Both the position numbers and the translations under genes were made by a program. Positions 18,401 through 30,000 of a stretch of 64,000 bases of DNA are shown here, in pieces. Numbering within the stretch: the first letter of the stretch is position 1; every line of letters begins with the position of its first letter. A model generated the notes under the pieces. That model was not told where the DNA came from. It ran no database searches and saw only the letters and a program-made list of their open reading frames with translations. The stretch lies in NCBI RefSeq assembly GCF_002778325.1, contig NZ_NESI01000007.1:124001-188000 (forward strand), in the 5' to 3' direction. The DNA is from Limnohabitans sp. B9-3. GTDB lineage: Bacteria; Pseudomonadota; Gammaproteobacteria; Burkholderiales; Burkholderiaceae_C.

Positions 18401-20609
18401 CAACGACACCATCGTGTTGACGGGCAGTGACGTGACGAATTTGGGCAACGTGGCAACCGGACAAACCGTCAAAGCCAGTGTGGATGGTGGCGGCGGTTTT
18501 GACACGCTCCAACTCAGCGGGGGGGCAGCACTGAACTTGACCGCCATCAGCAACGTCGGTGCCTTGGGCTTGGAGGAAAACAGCCGCATCGAAAGCATCG
18601 AGTGCATCGACATGGGCACTGACGCGGCAACCAACATGCTGACCCTCACGGCCAAAGACGTCAACGACATGGCGGGCTTCAACAACATCCACTTGGGCGG
18701 CACCACTGCCAGCAACGCAGATGGACGTGTGTGGACCAACGTGACAGGTACGGCCTTGAGCGCGACCACGAAGTTTCATCAATTGGTGGTGGATGGCTCC
18801 GCCAGCGATGTGGTGAACTTCACCAGTGAGACGGGTTGGACAAACGCAGGCATCGTGAACAACGGCACCAGCAATTACACAGTCTGGCAAAACACGGCGA
18901 AGAACTCACAAATATTGGTTCAGTCCGGCGTCACGGTGGCCAGCCCCCTGAGCTTCGCCTTGGGCACTGACACGGGCATCAGTGCGTCTGACTTCATCAC
19001 CAAAAATGGCACGATGAATGTGAACTTGTCAGTGGCAACCGACACTTGGTCCTACTCGACCAACAGCGGCACGACGTGGACCGCCGGTTCTGGCACCAGC
19101 TTTGTGGTCGGTGCAGGTACCTACGCGGTCAACGCCGTGCAAGTGCGTGAAAACGGCGCGGGGGGTCAAACCATAGCCAAATTTGCCAATGCCTTGACCG
19201 TTGACATGGCGGCACCCACCGTGGCCGTCACCATGTCTGACGTCGCATTGGCATTGGGTGAAAAGTCCACCGTCACCTTCCAGTTCTCTGAAAACGTGGC
19301 GAACTTTGACATCAACGATGTAGCCATTCAAAACAGCGTAGGCGGTGCAGGCGCGGGCGGCTTGTCTGCCTTGACCAAGGTGAGCGACAGCAAATGGACA
19401 GCCGTCTACACCCCCACGACAGAAGCCAACACGACGGGTAACCAAATCGTGGTGGCCTTGAATGGCTACAACGACGTGGCGGGTAACAACGGTGCCTCGG
19501 GGCAGGCCACTTTCAGCGTCGACACCCGTTTCTCGACGTCTCTCACCGCGGGTTTTTATGGCACGACCTCGTCGAGCTCGAGTGCCAATGGCAGCGTCAC
19601 CACCAACGCCGTCATCGTCGACTATTGGAATCCAGCATGGCAGGGCGATACGATCACGACGTATAAAAATGGCTCACAGATCGACTCATTCACCATCAGT
19701 GGCGCCACCAACAGCAAGTCGTTGGGTAATTTGGCCGCGAGCCCTGGCGATACGTTTTATTCCACCATCACGCACAACGGCACCACTTACAACTTGTTCA
19801 ACATGATCAAGGTCAACCCAGGCACTGCCGGTCTCACCAGATACGACAGTCCCTTGGTGCTGGACTTGAACGGCGATGGCGTGCAGACGGTGGACATGGC
19901 GCAGGGCACGATGTTTGACTTGCAAGCCACAGGCGTGGCACAGACCACCGGCTGGGTTGACGCGCACGACGGTTTGCTGGCCATGGACTTGAACCACGAT
20001 GGCAAGATCAGTAGCGGCGCAGAGCTGTTTGGCAACTACACCTTGTTGGCCAATGGGCAACAAGCCGCAGACGGTTGGGCCGCGTTGGCGCAGTACGACA
20101 GCACCGGCGACGGCAAAATGGATGCGCAAGACACAGCGTTTGACGCGCTCAAGGTTTGGCAAGACGGCAACGGCAACGGCCTCACCGATGACGGCGAATT
20201 GCGCAGCCTGAAAGACGTGGGTGTGACCCAAATCAATTTGGGCCACGACAGCACCATCACGCAGCAAAACGGCAACCTCTTGCAAGGCGTTTCTAGCTAC
20301 ACCACCACCAACGGCACAACGCATGAAGTGGTCGACGCTTGGTTCCAAACGGTGACCACCGCATTTGACGCTCAACAAGACGATGTGTTTGATGCGCGTG
20401 AGGCCCTTCCCTTACCCAAGGTCGACGTTGCGCAAGCGTCAGCGCCCATCGTGGTCACGCGCTTGGAGGGCGACAGTGTGTTGCGCTTTGACGACGTGCT
20501 GCCTGCCCCAGATTGGCAAGCGCACGACATCACCAGCGCACATGTGTCGTACTCGCTCAACAGCACCAGCGCTTTGACCGACGAGTTGATCCACAGACTG
20601 GCCGCTTAA
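15462..20609 (+). CDS. one-module FG-GAP T1SS adhesin (adhesin 2)
   Basis: A 1715-residue paralogue of adhesin 1. An upstream in-frame ATG at 15414 exists, but the ATG at 15462 is chosen because MSTT and the distance to the leader motif match adhesin 1. Order: shared N-terminal domain (1-160), one cadherin-like unit, one He_PIG domain (~260-363), one propeller module (364-1159) with seven FG-GAP cores, then a DFITxNGT-type domain. A bacterial Ig-like domain follows (VTFQFSENVANFDINDV). Next is a C-terminal region with EF-hand-like loops (LDLNGDGV, DLNHDGKISSGAELFG, DSTGDGKMD, DGNGNGLTDDGEL), typical of many T1SS substrates. The last 44 codons nearly match adhesin 1 and probably carry the export signal. 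No Sec signal is present. Confidence 0.9.
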   Translation: MSTTPSSPTNLKLLGGLSMNTLFQLDNQRLIFSPGVAVCMESNAKTSGGAINAQEIVDGTEITISVAGGGARVGDVLRVVIDDSVAIDHVLTASDINGIAGNPATKGIAKVIIPPEVLLSLSQGKHFIQSQISYLSGPFAGMASGVSFAKGIFAIDTVAAIAVADSNTGTEDVTTLTGNLSTNDTTKDGSESYALVGSATGLYGTLTLNTNGTYSYARTANLNAIQATAVDTFTYKVTDAAGNSTTSTLTLNMTPVNDAPIVANLIADTTGTVGTALSYTVPANAFTDVDNPTLSYTFAVVDANGTALATQPTWLSFNAATRTFTGTPPVSTGTVHVKMTATDSGNLSASDIFDIVVTSPENIAPILVGSNPSDNGYVAYANVDQNLTLTFSEVVKKGTGLISLYKSDGTLVESFDAASSSLVTGWNGITLTINPTADLLAGTGYFIKIAPTAIKDLAGNAYAGIADATTLNFTTVNADGSIIPTATSGTGYVVSSAGDVNGDGFDDVIVGAPTLQNEPYTGSYLAGGAYVIYGNAAGTLPALPMNTATGVNASIAASVGFKISSAVSADSRFGATVSGIGDINGDGFDDVMMGGGGTSARAYVVYGGISNTGVSIDASANINNSQGFKIALASGFDSTAAFGSVVTGLGDVNGDGVADFGVPISQTYSYVVYGNKTNQSDLFANDLNTYAIDPSRGYRMAGLVTAVGDMNKDGIADVVSTTYNSLDNSYGAAVYYSNANGTANTTNVAYSITGTISNSPMRQVTSMGDVNGDGIADLAILSTNQVYVVYGQTSTTSVALSSLSPSQGFTISLPTGNSQYDWISSAGDVNGDGFADVIIGKQNSGANYAMVVYGNATGTNVQLGFTNDSGTSNVHILNEDSIASSQGFKISSPVGASIGYRVSNAGDFNGDGLADLIVGGLPTQDGSFGIVLGGTQFVTNAVQGSGTVNGTSGSEALFGSTGNDTLTGGGGVDRFFAGEGNDTIVLTGSDVTNLGNVATGQTVKASVDGGGGFDTLQLSGGAALNLTAISNVGALGLEENSRIESIECIDMGTDAATNMLTLTAKDVNDMAGFNNIHLGGTTASNADGRVWTNVTGTALSATTKFHQLVVDGSASDVVNFTSETGWTNAGIVNNGTSNYTVWQNTAKNSQILVQSGVTVASPLSFALGTDTGISASDFITKNGTMNVNLSVATDTWSYSTNSGTTWTAGSGTSFVVGAGTYAVNAVQVRENGAGGQTIAKFANALTVDMAAPTVAVTMSDVALALGEKSTVTFQFSENVANFDINDVAIQNSVGGAGAGGLSALTKVSDSKWTAVYTPTTEANTTGNQIVVALNGYNDVAGNNGASGQATFSVDTRFSTSLTAGFYGTTSSSSSANGSVTTNAVIVDYWNPAWQGDTITTYKNGSQIDSFTISGATNSKSLGNLAASPGDTFYSTITHNGTTYNLFNMIKVNPGTAGLTRYDSPLVLDLNGDGVQTVDMAQGTMFDLQATGVAQTTGWVDAHDGLLAMDLNHDGKISSGAELFGNYTLLANGQQAADGWAALAQYDSTGDGKMDAQDTAFDALKVWQDGNGNGLTDDGELRSLKDVGVTQINLGHDSTITQQNGNLLQGVSSYTTTNGTTHEVVDAWFQTVTTAFDAQQDDVFDAREALPLPKVDVAQASAPIVVTRLEGDSVLRFDDVLPAPDWQAHDITSAHVSYSLNSTSALTDELIHRLAA
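16551..18938 (+). repeat. adhesin 2 propeller module
   Basis: This is the single-copy equivalent of the four modules in adhesin 1 (2388 bases). It has an Ig-like lead (NPSDNGYV), seven FG-GAP cores including two diverged ones (GDMNKDGIAD, GDVNGDGVAD), a GGTQF variant of GGTQW, an RTX pair and IECIDM...YTVWQN. Confidence 0.8.
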
Positions 20610-20620
20610 ACCGCGAGACA

Positions 20621-20653
20621 GGGGGCACGTTTGCCCCCCCTCATCTTTTTCAC
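20621..20653 (+). terminator. probable terminator of adhesin 2
   Basis: GGGGGCA and TGCCCCC form a 7-bp G+C-rich stem with a 4-base loop, 11 bases after the stop codon. CCTCATCTTTTT follows, giving a late T-run. Confidence 0.7.
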
Positions 20654-20748
20654 GAATTGGACTTTGACCAAGCCCAGTCGTGAACTTGCGCCCTGTTGTT
20701 TCTGTTTGTCACTGTACGTAAATTTCGGCATATTCGACAAAAAACTAC

Positions 20749-20797
20749 ATTTAAGTATTAATTTGTTGTTGATTTTGATATTTACGGTGTACTATCC
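20749..20797 (+). promoter_or_regulatory. A+T-rich upstream block, copy 2 (adhesin 3)
   Basis: This is the partner of 291-339, with 42 of 49 bases identical and no gap. The 421-base gap 20610-21030 holds only the terminator, this block, TAAGTAC-like elements (20752, 20884, 20909), an unsupported 17-codon frame at 20833-20886 and the leader motif. Confidence 0.55.
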
Positions 20798-20931
20798 TGT
20801 CTGCGATTAATTGGTGGTATTTTGTATTCAATATGGCGAAGGATGTACATCTAGTTGCCACTTCTCGAGTTGGAGATGAAGTCTAAGTACGCATGTAAAT
20901 ATGTGAGCTAAGTGCAACTAAATGCAGTAGT

Positions 20932-20975
20932 TTTAACAATATTTAATACCTCTTAGGTAGTCATTTCATAAGAAT
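20932..20975 (+). promoter_or_regulatory. shared adhesin leader motif, copy 3
   Basis: TTTAACAATATTTAATAC, 13 bases, then ATTTCATAAGAAT, ending 55 bases before the adhesin 3 start. It matches copies 1 and 2 in both half-motifs although the coding regions downstream are of a different adhesin class. Confidence 0.5.
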
Positions 20976-21030
20976 ACAAGCCAGTTCCCAAAGACGTTCA
21001 ACCCCCATCTATCAAAGGTTTGGTCCTATC

Positions 21031-24000
21031 ATGAGCAAAACTATCAAAGCGCTTGTACAAAACAATGCAGGCGAAGTCACTGAAACCCTCAACGTGGTGC
21101 AAGGCGCCGGCGACAAAGGCAATCCTGCACGCTTAAAAGCCGTGCGTGGCGCCCGTTACCAGCTGGAAGACCCAGCCGCTGCCAACACAGGCCCCGACAG
21201 CGTGCGCACCAAGCGCTCGGCCAAGAACCTGCATGTCATGCTGGAGGGCAGCACCGAGCCCGATTTGATCGTCGAAAACTACTACGACGAGGCCGTGATG
21301 GTCGATGAAACGGGGGGCTTGTATGGCCGCGCCGAAGACGGCAATTTGTACGAATACATCCCAGAAGACCCGGTCGTCGCCAACTTGCCTGTGGCACTCG
21401 CTGATGGCGGCTTGCCCGTGAGTCAGGTGCTGGGCGGTGGTGCCGTGGCGTCGACGTTCCAATTGGCGGCCTTGCCCTTGTTAGCCGTGGGTGGCGGTGC
21501 TGCCTTGGGCGGCGGTGGCTTGTTGGCTGCGGCTGGCGTGTTGGGCGCGGCTGCCTTGGCCGGTAGTGCTAGCAAGACTGGCGCACGCACGGCGGGCTTG
21601 GGGGCCGCCCCTGATTTGTTGGACACCGCCGACACAGGGGTGAGCAAAACCGACAACATCACCGGCAACACAAAGCCTGGGTTTAACGTCGGTGTTGTGC
21701 CTGCGGGCGTGACCCCTCAGCTGGTGGTGGACGGCGTGGTGGTGGCCAGCCAAGCAACATCGGATGCCGATGGCAACACCATCTTGACACCTGTGGCCGC
21801 TTTGGGCGAAGGCAAGCACACCTTGGCGTTCAACTATAAAGACGCACAAAACGTGGTGAGCAACAACAGCCCAGCGCTGGAGGTGACCATCGATTCCCTG
21901 CCACCCACAGCGCCCGCAGTGGCCACCGCAGCTGAAATGGCCGATGGTGTGCTCAACACGGCTGACGCAGCAGACGGCACAGTCATCGTGGTGCCTCTGA
22001 CCGGCACAAGTTCAGTCGCAGGCGACACAGTGACAGTCACCGTGGACGGTGTGGACACCAAATACGTGCTGACGGCTGCAGACGTGACGGCCAACAAAGC
22101 CTCAGTCACCGTGCCAAAAACCGTGCTCGATGCCGCTGGTCAAGGCGCTGCCACCGTCACCAGTTTTGTGACGGATGTGGCGGGCAACAAGAGCCCGCTC
22201 AGTGCGCCTTTGGCTTTGAACATTGATACCAAAGCGCCTACGGCGCCTGGTGCTGCCATCGTCAACGAATTTAAAAATGACGGTAGCGTGAACATTGCAG
22301 AAGCAGCAGACGGTATTGAGGTGTTGGTGAACATCAAGGTCACTGATGCAGTTGTGGGTGATGTGTTGACGGTCTATATCGATGGCTTGCCCACAACCTA
22401 CACCTTGTTGGCCGCTGACGTGACAGCAGGCGCGGTCAAAGTACAAGTGCCTAAATCTGTCGTTGATGCTGCAGGCCAAGGCTCTGCCACGATCTACTCG
22501 ACCCTGACCGATGCTTCGCAGAACGTCAGCCCAAACAGCCCGCTCGCCCTCATCAAAATCGACACCATCGCGCCCAATAAGCCCGGCGCACCCGTAGTGA
22601 CTGAAAACGCGGGCGGCGGCATCAACATTGCCGAAGCTGCCGACGGCACCACCGTTGACGTGAGCCTGACTGGCACCAACGCGGTGGCCGGTGACAAGCT
22701 GAACGTCATCATCGACGGCACGGCAACGACTTACACCTTGTTGGCCGCCGATATCACGGCTGGCAAAGCCACGGTCAACGTGCCCAAGTCGGTATTGGAC
22801 ACGGCAGGTCAAGGTGCAGCCACAGTGACCGCGACCCTCACAGACGCGGCAGGCAACACCAGCTTGCCCAGCGACCCCACCCAGATCACCATTCAATCAG
22901 GCTTGCCCAGCGCACCGGTTGCGCCCGTCTTGCCCGAGGCCGCTGGCGGTGGCATCAACACCTCAGAAGCCGTTGACGGCACGACCGTCGAAGTCGGCTT
23001 GGCTGGCACAGGCGCGAACGCTGGCGATAGCGTCAACGTCATCATCGATGGCGTGAGCACGCCGCACACCTTGACCCAAGCTGAAATCGACGCTGGCAAA
23101 GCCATCGTGCCAATTTCAGCCGCCGTGATCGCAGGCGCGGGCCAAGGCCCAGCCAGCGTGACCGCGACGGTCACGGTGGCTGGTAATACCAGCGCACCCA
23201 GCACGCCAACGGTCATCAACATCGACACAACACCACCTGTTGCCCCAGCGGCACCGCTCGTTGCAGAAAACGCCAACGGTGGTGTGAACGCGACAGAAGC
23301 TGCAGATGGCATCGTTGTTGAAGTGAGCTTGGCCGGTACAGGCGCTGTGGCGGGCGACATCGTCAAAGTGATGGTTGATGGTGTTCCGACGCCTTACACC
23401 TTGCTGCAGGCAGATGTGGATGCCGGCAAAGCCATGGTCACCGTGCCAAAGTCTGTGCTTGACAACCCCGCCGTGGGCCAAGGCCCAGCGGACGTCAAAG
23501 CCACCATCACGGATATAGCCGGCAACACCAGCTTGCCTAGCCCAGTGACCACGATCACCATTGACACAACACCACCCGTTGCTCCTGCTGCACCCACCGT
23601 TGCAGAAAACGCCAACGGTGGTGTGAACGCGACAGAAGCTGCTGACGGCATCGTTGTCGAAGTGAGCTTGGCCGGCACAGGTGCTGTGGCCGGTGACATC
23701 GTCAAAGTGATGGTTGACGGCGTTCCAACGCCTTACACCTTGCTGCAAGCAGATGTGGATGCCGGCAAAGCCATGGTTACCGCGCCAAAAACTGTGCTTG
23801 ACAACCCTGCCGTGGGCCAAGGCCCAGCGGCAATTACGACGACGATCACGGATGGCGCAGGCAATACCAGTGCGCCAAGCCCAGCGACCACGATCACCAT
23901 CGACACAACACCGCCCGTTGCCCCAGCTGCACCGACCGTTGCTGAAAACGCAGGCGGTGGCATCAGTGCCACTGAAGCCGTAGACGGCACCGTGGTGGAA

Positions 24001-27000
24001 GTGAGCTTGACCGGCACCAACGCCTTGGCGGGTGATGTGGTGAACGTCATCGTCGACGGCGTGAGTACACCCTACACCTTGTTGACCGCTGACATCACGG
24101 CCGGCAAAGCCATGGTGCCTGTGCCTGCTGCGGTGTTGACCACCGCTGGCCAAGGCCCAGCCAGCGTGACAGCGACCATCACCGACGCAGCTGGCAACAC
24201 CAGCCCACCCAGCCCAGCGACGAACATCACGATCGACACCGTTGCGCCGAACGCACCGCCAACCGCGCCCATCGTTGCAGAGAATGCGAACGGCGGCATC
24301 AATGCGGCTGAAGCTGCAGATGGCACCGTGGTGGAAGTGAGCTTGACCGGCACCAATGCGGTGGCCGGCGACAAAGTGAACGTCATCATCGATGGTGTGA
24401 GCACCTCGTACACCTTGTTGGCAGCCGACATCACCGCTGGCAAAGCCATGGTCTCTGTACCCAAGGCCGTTTTGGATGCGGCAGGCGAAGGTTCAGCCAG
24501 CGTCACGGCCACCATCACCAGCAGCGCAGGCAGCACCAGTGTGGCTAGCCCCGCAACCACGATCAACATCGACACCTTGGCACCTACCGCACCTGCTGCA
24601 CCCGTGGTGGCAGAAAACGCTGACGGCGGCATCAACACAGCAGAGGCTTCGGATGGCACGCCGATTGAAGTCAGCTTGACTGGCACGAACGCGTTAGCTG
24701 GCGATGTGGTGAATGTGATCGTCGATGGCGTGAGCACGCCCTATACCTTGCTGCCCGCAGACATTACCGCTGGCAAAGCCACGGTGACTGTGCCTAAGAC
24801 CGTGATCGACGCAGCAGGCCAAGGCCCTGCTGCTGTGACAGTCACCATCACCGACATGGCAGGCAACACCAGCTCGCCCAGCCCAGCAACGACGATCCAA
24901 ATTGACACCGTTGCACCCAATGCACCTGCTGCCCCCGTGGTGTTGGAGGACACCAACGGCGGCATCAACGCGGTCGAAGCCGCAAATGGCACCGTGGTGG
25001 AAGTGAACTTGACGGGCACCAATGCGGTGGCTGGCGACAAAGTGACCGTCACGATTGACGGCACACCCACGACCTACACCTTGTTGCCCGCTGACATCAC
25101 GGCAGGCAAAGCTTTGGTGACTGTGCCTAAGTCTGTGTTGGACAGCGCCGGTGAAGGTGCTGCCAGCGTGACAGCCACCATCACCGACATCGCTGGCAAC
25201 ACCAGCGCACCGAGCCCAGCAACGGCCATCAACATTGACACCACAGCACCCAACGCACCTGCTGCGCCCTTGGTGGCAGAAAACGCGAATGGTGGCATCA
25301 ACTTCGTTGAAGCCGCTGACGGTACGGTGGTGGAAGTGAGCTTGAACGGCACCAACGCCGTGGCCGGCGACAAAGTGAACGTCATCATCGATGGCGTGAG
25401 CACGCCCTACACCTTGTTGGCTGCCGACATCTTGGCTGGCAAAGCCATGGTGACGGTGCCTGCAGCTGTGTTGACCGCTGCAGGTGAGGGCGCCGCCAGC
25501 GTGACGGCGACCATCACGGACGCTGCAGGCAACACCAGTCCGCCAAGCGTTGCCACGTCGATCACGATCGACACCTCAGCGCCTACAGCACCCGCTGCCC
25601 CTCTGGTGGCTGAAGCTGCAGGTGGCGGAATCAACGGCGTAGAAGCCGCAGACGGCACCGTGGTGGAAGTGAGCTTGACAGGCACAGGCGCCTTGGCGGG
25701 CGACGTGGTGAACGTCATCGTCGATGGCGTGAGCACGCCTTACACCTTGTTGGCCGCAGACATCTTGGCTGGCAAAGCCATAGTGACTGTGCCTGCTGCT
25801 GTGCTGACCGCTGCAGGTCAAGGCGCTGCCAGCGTGACCGCCACCATCACAGATGTGGCGGGCAACACCAGCCCATCGAGCCCCGCGACCACGATCAACA
25901 TCGACACCGTGGCGCCCAACGCACCGGCTGCCCCTGTGGTGGCAGAAAACACGAACGGTGGCATCAACATCGTTGAAGCTGCCGATGGCACGGTGGTGGA
26001 AGTGAGCTTGGCTGGCACAGGTGCTATTGCTGGCGACAAAGTGAACGTCATCATCGATGGCGTGGCAACCACTTACACCTTGTTGGCTGCCGACATCACA
26101 GGCGGTAAAGCCATGGTGACGGTGCCTAAGTCTGTGCTTGACAGCGCAGGTCAAGGCCCAGCCAGCGTGACCGCGACCATCACCGATGGCGCAGGCGCAA
26201 CAGGCACAGCCAGCCCAGCAACCACGATCACGATTGACACCGAGGCACCGACAGCAGCGGCTGCGCCTGTGGTGGCAGAAAACGCGAACGGTGGCATTAA
26301 CGCGGCGGAAGCTTCGGATGGCACGCCCGTCGAAGTCAGCTTGGCTGGCACAGGTGCCGTGGCTGGCGACGTGGTGAACGTCATCGTCGACGGCGTGAGC
26401 ACGCCTTACACCTTGCTGCCCGCCGACATCACGGCTGGCAAAGCCACAGTGACGGTTCCCGCAGGTGTGCTGACGGCCGCAGGCCAAGGCCCAGCTGCTG
26501 TGACGGCGACCATCACCGATGCGGCAGGCAACACCAGCCCATCGAGCCCGATCACAACGCTCAACATCGACACCTTGCCCCCGACAGCCCCTGCCGCCCC
26601 ACTGGTGGCAGAAAACGCGAACGGTGGCATCAACGCCGCAGAAGCTTTGCATGGCACGCCTGTTGAAGTCAGCTTGGCTGGCACAGGCGCCTTGGCTGGT
26701 GACGTGGTGAACGTCATCGTCGATGGCGTTAGCACGCCTTACACCTTGTTGCCTGCCGACATCACCGCTGGCAAAGCCACGGTGACGGTGCCCGCTGGTG
26801 TGTTGACGGCAGCAGGCCAAGGCCCAGCTGCTGTAACAGCGACCATCACCGATAGCGCAGGCAACACCAGCGATCCGAGCCCAGCAACGACGATCAATAT
26901 CGACACCTTGCCGCCAACAGCCCCTGCCGCCCCACTGGTGGCAGAAAACGCGAACGGTGGCATCAACGCCGCAGAAGCTGCAGACGGCACAGTGGTTGAA

Positions 27001-30000
27001 GTCAGCTTGGCTGGCACAGGCGCCGTTGCTGGCGACGTGGTGAACGTCATCATCGATGGCGTGAGCACGCCTTACACCTTGTTGCCTGCCGACATCACCG
27101 CTGGCAAAGCCATGGTGACGGTGCCCGAAGCGGTGCTGACGGCTGCAGGTCAAGGCGCTGCTAGCGTGACAGCCACGATCACCGACATCGCTGGTAATAC
27201 CAGCGGACCCAGCCCAGCGGCGACGATCAACATCGACACCCAAGGTGGCGGCGCTAACGCCAGCGTGACTTTCACAGGCTTGAGCATCGACGTGCCAACT
27301 TTGACCGTGGGTGACTCCAAAGACACGGGCAGCAGCACGACCGACTTCATCACCAACGACCGCACCTTGACTATTCAAGGCACGGCGTCTGGTTTCAGTA
27401 ACTTTGGTGCAGCGGCCAACGACAAAGTGTGGGTGCAAATCTTGGCACCCGACGGCGTGACGGTGGTGGCCGAAGGTGGCGTGGTGCCCGACGGTTCAGG
27501 CGTGTTCACATTCAGCAACCAAGGCATCAGCTTGCCCGACGGCAAGTACACCATCAAGACCTCGGTGGTGGATGGTTTGGGTAACCTCGTCAAAGCCGGC
27601 GACATCCAATCTTTGGTGATTGATGGCAGCGGCAACAGCAACCCTGGCAACGCACCAAGCACGGTCGACGGCAACACGGCTGTGACCTTCAGCGGCTTGT
27701 CGATCCACGACACGGCCCTCGGCTCGATCGACTCAGGCAGCAGCACGACCGACTTCATCACCAGCGACAACACCTTGGTGATCGAAGGCAACGTGGCGGG
27801 CTTCACCAATACCGGTGGCACCGCAGGCGACCAAGTGCGCGTGCAAATTTTTGCAGCCGATGGCACAACCCTCGTGGCGGAAAAGTTTGTCACCCCAGAC
27901 AGCAACAACCACTTTGCGGTTGACAACAAGGCCATGTCTTTGGCCGATGGCAAATACACCCTCAAAACCGCCATCGTCGATGCCGCAGGCAACTTGGTGA
28001 AGGCGGGCAACACGCAAGCGTTGGTGATTGACACCAACGACAACGGCACTAACCCGGGCAGCAACCCCGGCAACCCCAACCCTGTGGACCCGAACGCGGG
28101 CGGAACAGTGACGTTCTCTGGCTTGACCATCAACGGTCTCGACAGCGTTGACACGGGCGCCAGCAGCACCGACTTCATCACCAGCGACAAGACGCTGCTG
28201 ATCACCGGCACAGTGACGGGTTACAGCGCAGCAGGTGGCGGCATTGGCGACAAAGTGTTGGTGCAAATCATGGCGGCCGATGGCGTGACCGTGGTGGCAC
28301 AAGGCTTTGTGACACCCGATGTATTCACTGGCCAATACACCTTTGACAACAAGGGCAACGCGTTGGCCGATGGCAAATACACCATCAAAACCTCCATCGT
28401 CGATGCAGCGGGCAACACCGTCAAACCTGGCGACAGCCAGCCTTTGGTGATTGACACCAACAACGGCGGCACCACCCCAGGCAGCAACCCCGGTAACGAG
28501 AATGGCCAGCCGAACTCGTCCGTGGACAGCAACACGGGCGTGACGTTCTCGGCGTTCTCCATCATCGACGCGACCAAGCAATCGGCAGACACCGGTTCGA
28601 GCAGCACCGACTTCATCACCGGCGACGCCACCTTGGTGTTCAAAGGCACGGCTGCAGGCTTCACCACCGCAGGTGGCGCAGCAGGTGACCGCGTGCTTGT
28701 GCAAGTGTTGGCGGCTGACGGTGTGACCGTGGTGGCCGAGAAGTATGTGACGCCAGATGGCAGTGGCAACTTCATGTTTGACAACACGGGCAGCATCATT
28801 GGCGATGGCAATTACAACGTCAAAGTGGCCGTGGTCGATGCGGCTGGAAACGTGGTCAAAGCGGGCACCACGCAGCCTTTGGTCATCGACACCAGCGCCA
28901 CCATCAACCCTGGCAATGCGAACGGTGTGGACACCAACACCTCCGCCACGTTCAGCGGCCTGAGCATCAACGACACTGCCAACGGTTCGAACGACGATGG
29001 CACCAGCACAAGCGACTTCATCACGACAGACGCGACCTTGATCTTTGCAGGCAAAGTCACCGGCTTCACTGCCACAGGTGCCACAGCCGGCGACAAAGTG
29101 TTGGTGCAAATTGTGAACAGCAGTAACGTGGCGGTGGCGCAGCAGTTTGTGGCGCCAGATGCCAACGGTAACTACGCGTTTGACAACAAGACCAACACCT
29201 TGGCTGATGGCAACTACACCATCAAAACGTCTATCGTGGATGCCGCAGGTAACACCGTCAAAGTGGGCGACAGCCAGCCTTTGGTGATCAGTGCCAGCGC
29301 GGGCAACACGGTGAACATCACCGGCATCACCACCGACAGTGGCGCGAGCGGCACCGACTTCATCACCAACGACCCAACCTTGGTGGTCACCGGTAACGTG
29401 ACAGGCTATGTACCCGCCTCGAACAACCAAGTGCATGTGACGGTGTTGGCCGCCAACGGCACCACGGTGATCGTGGACCAATTTGTCACGCCGAACGCCT
29501 TGGGTGTTTGGACGTTTAACAACAGCGCCAACACCTTGCCCGCTGGCAACTACACCTTGCGTGCCGAGTTGGTCAGTGCCACCCATGTGTCGTTGGGGGT
29601 GGTGAAAAACCAGGCTTTGGTGATTGAAACCGCGGCCACGCCAGATGTGAATTTGACCTTCTCTGGTTTGACCATTCACGACGTGCCTAACGGCTCAACC
29701 GACACAGGCTCCAGCAGCACCGACTTCATCACCAGCGACAGAACGTTGATGATCGAAGGCAATGTGTCGAACTTCAACGCCGCGCATGTGGCGGCGGGTG
29801 ACAAGGTGTTGGTGCAAATTGTGAACAGCACGAACGTGGTGGTCGCGGAGCAATACGTGGCACCCGATGCCAGCGGCAACTACACGCTGGACAACCGCAG
29901 CAACAGCTTGTTGGATGGCGACTACACCATCAAGACGTCTATCGTCTCGGCGGCAGGTAACTTGATCAAGGCGGGCGACACGCAAGCTTTGACCATCGAC

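Noticed and set aside
21901-27240. Regularly spaced repeats resembling a CRISPR array at long scale
   Set aside because: Units are 333-339 bases, in frame and coding for Ig-like domains; there are no short repeats with unique spacers and no cas genes.
25576-27438. Long minus-strand frame of 620 codons opposite the Ig array (and a similar one at 27733-29679)
   Set aside because: It is a shadow of tandem repeats on the other strand; its period equals the repeat period and it has no recognisable domain.
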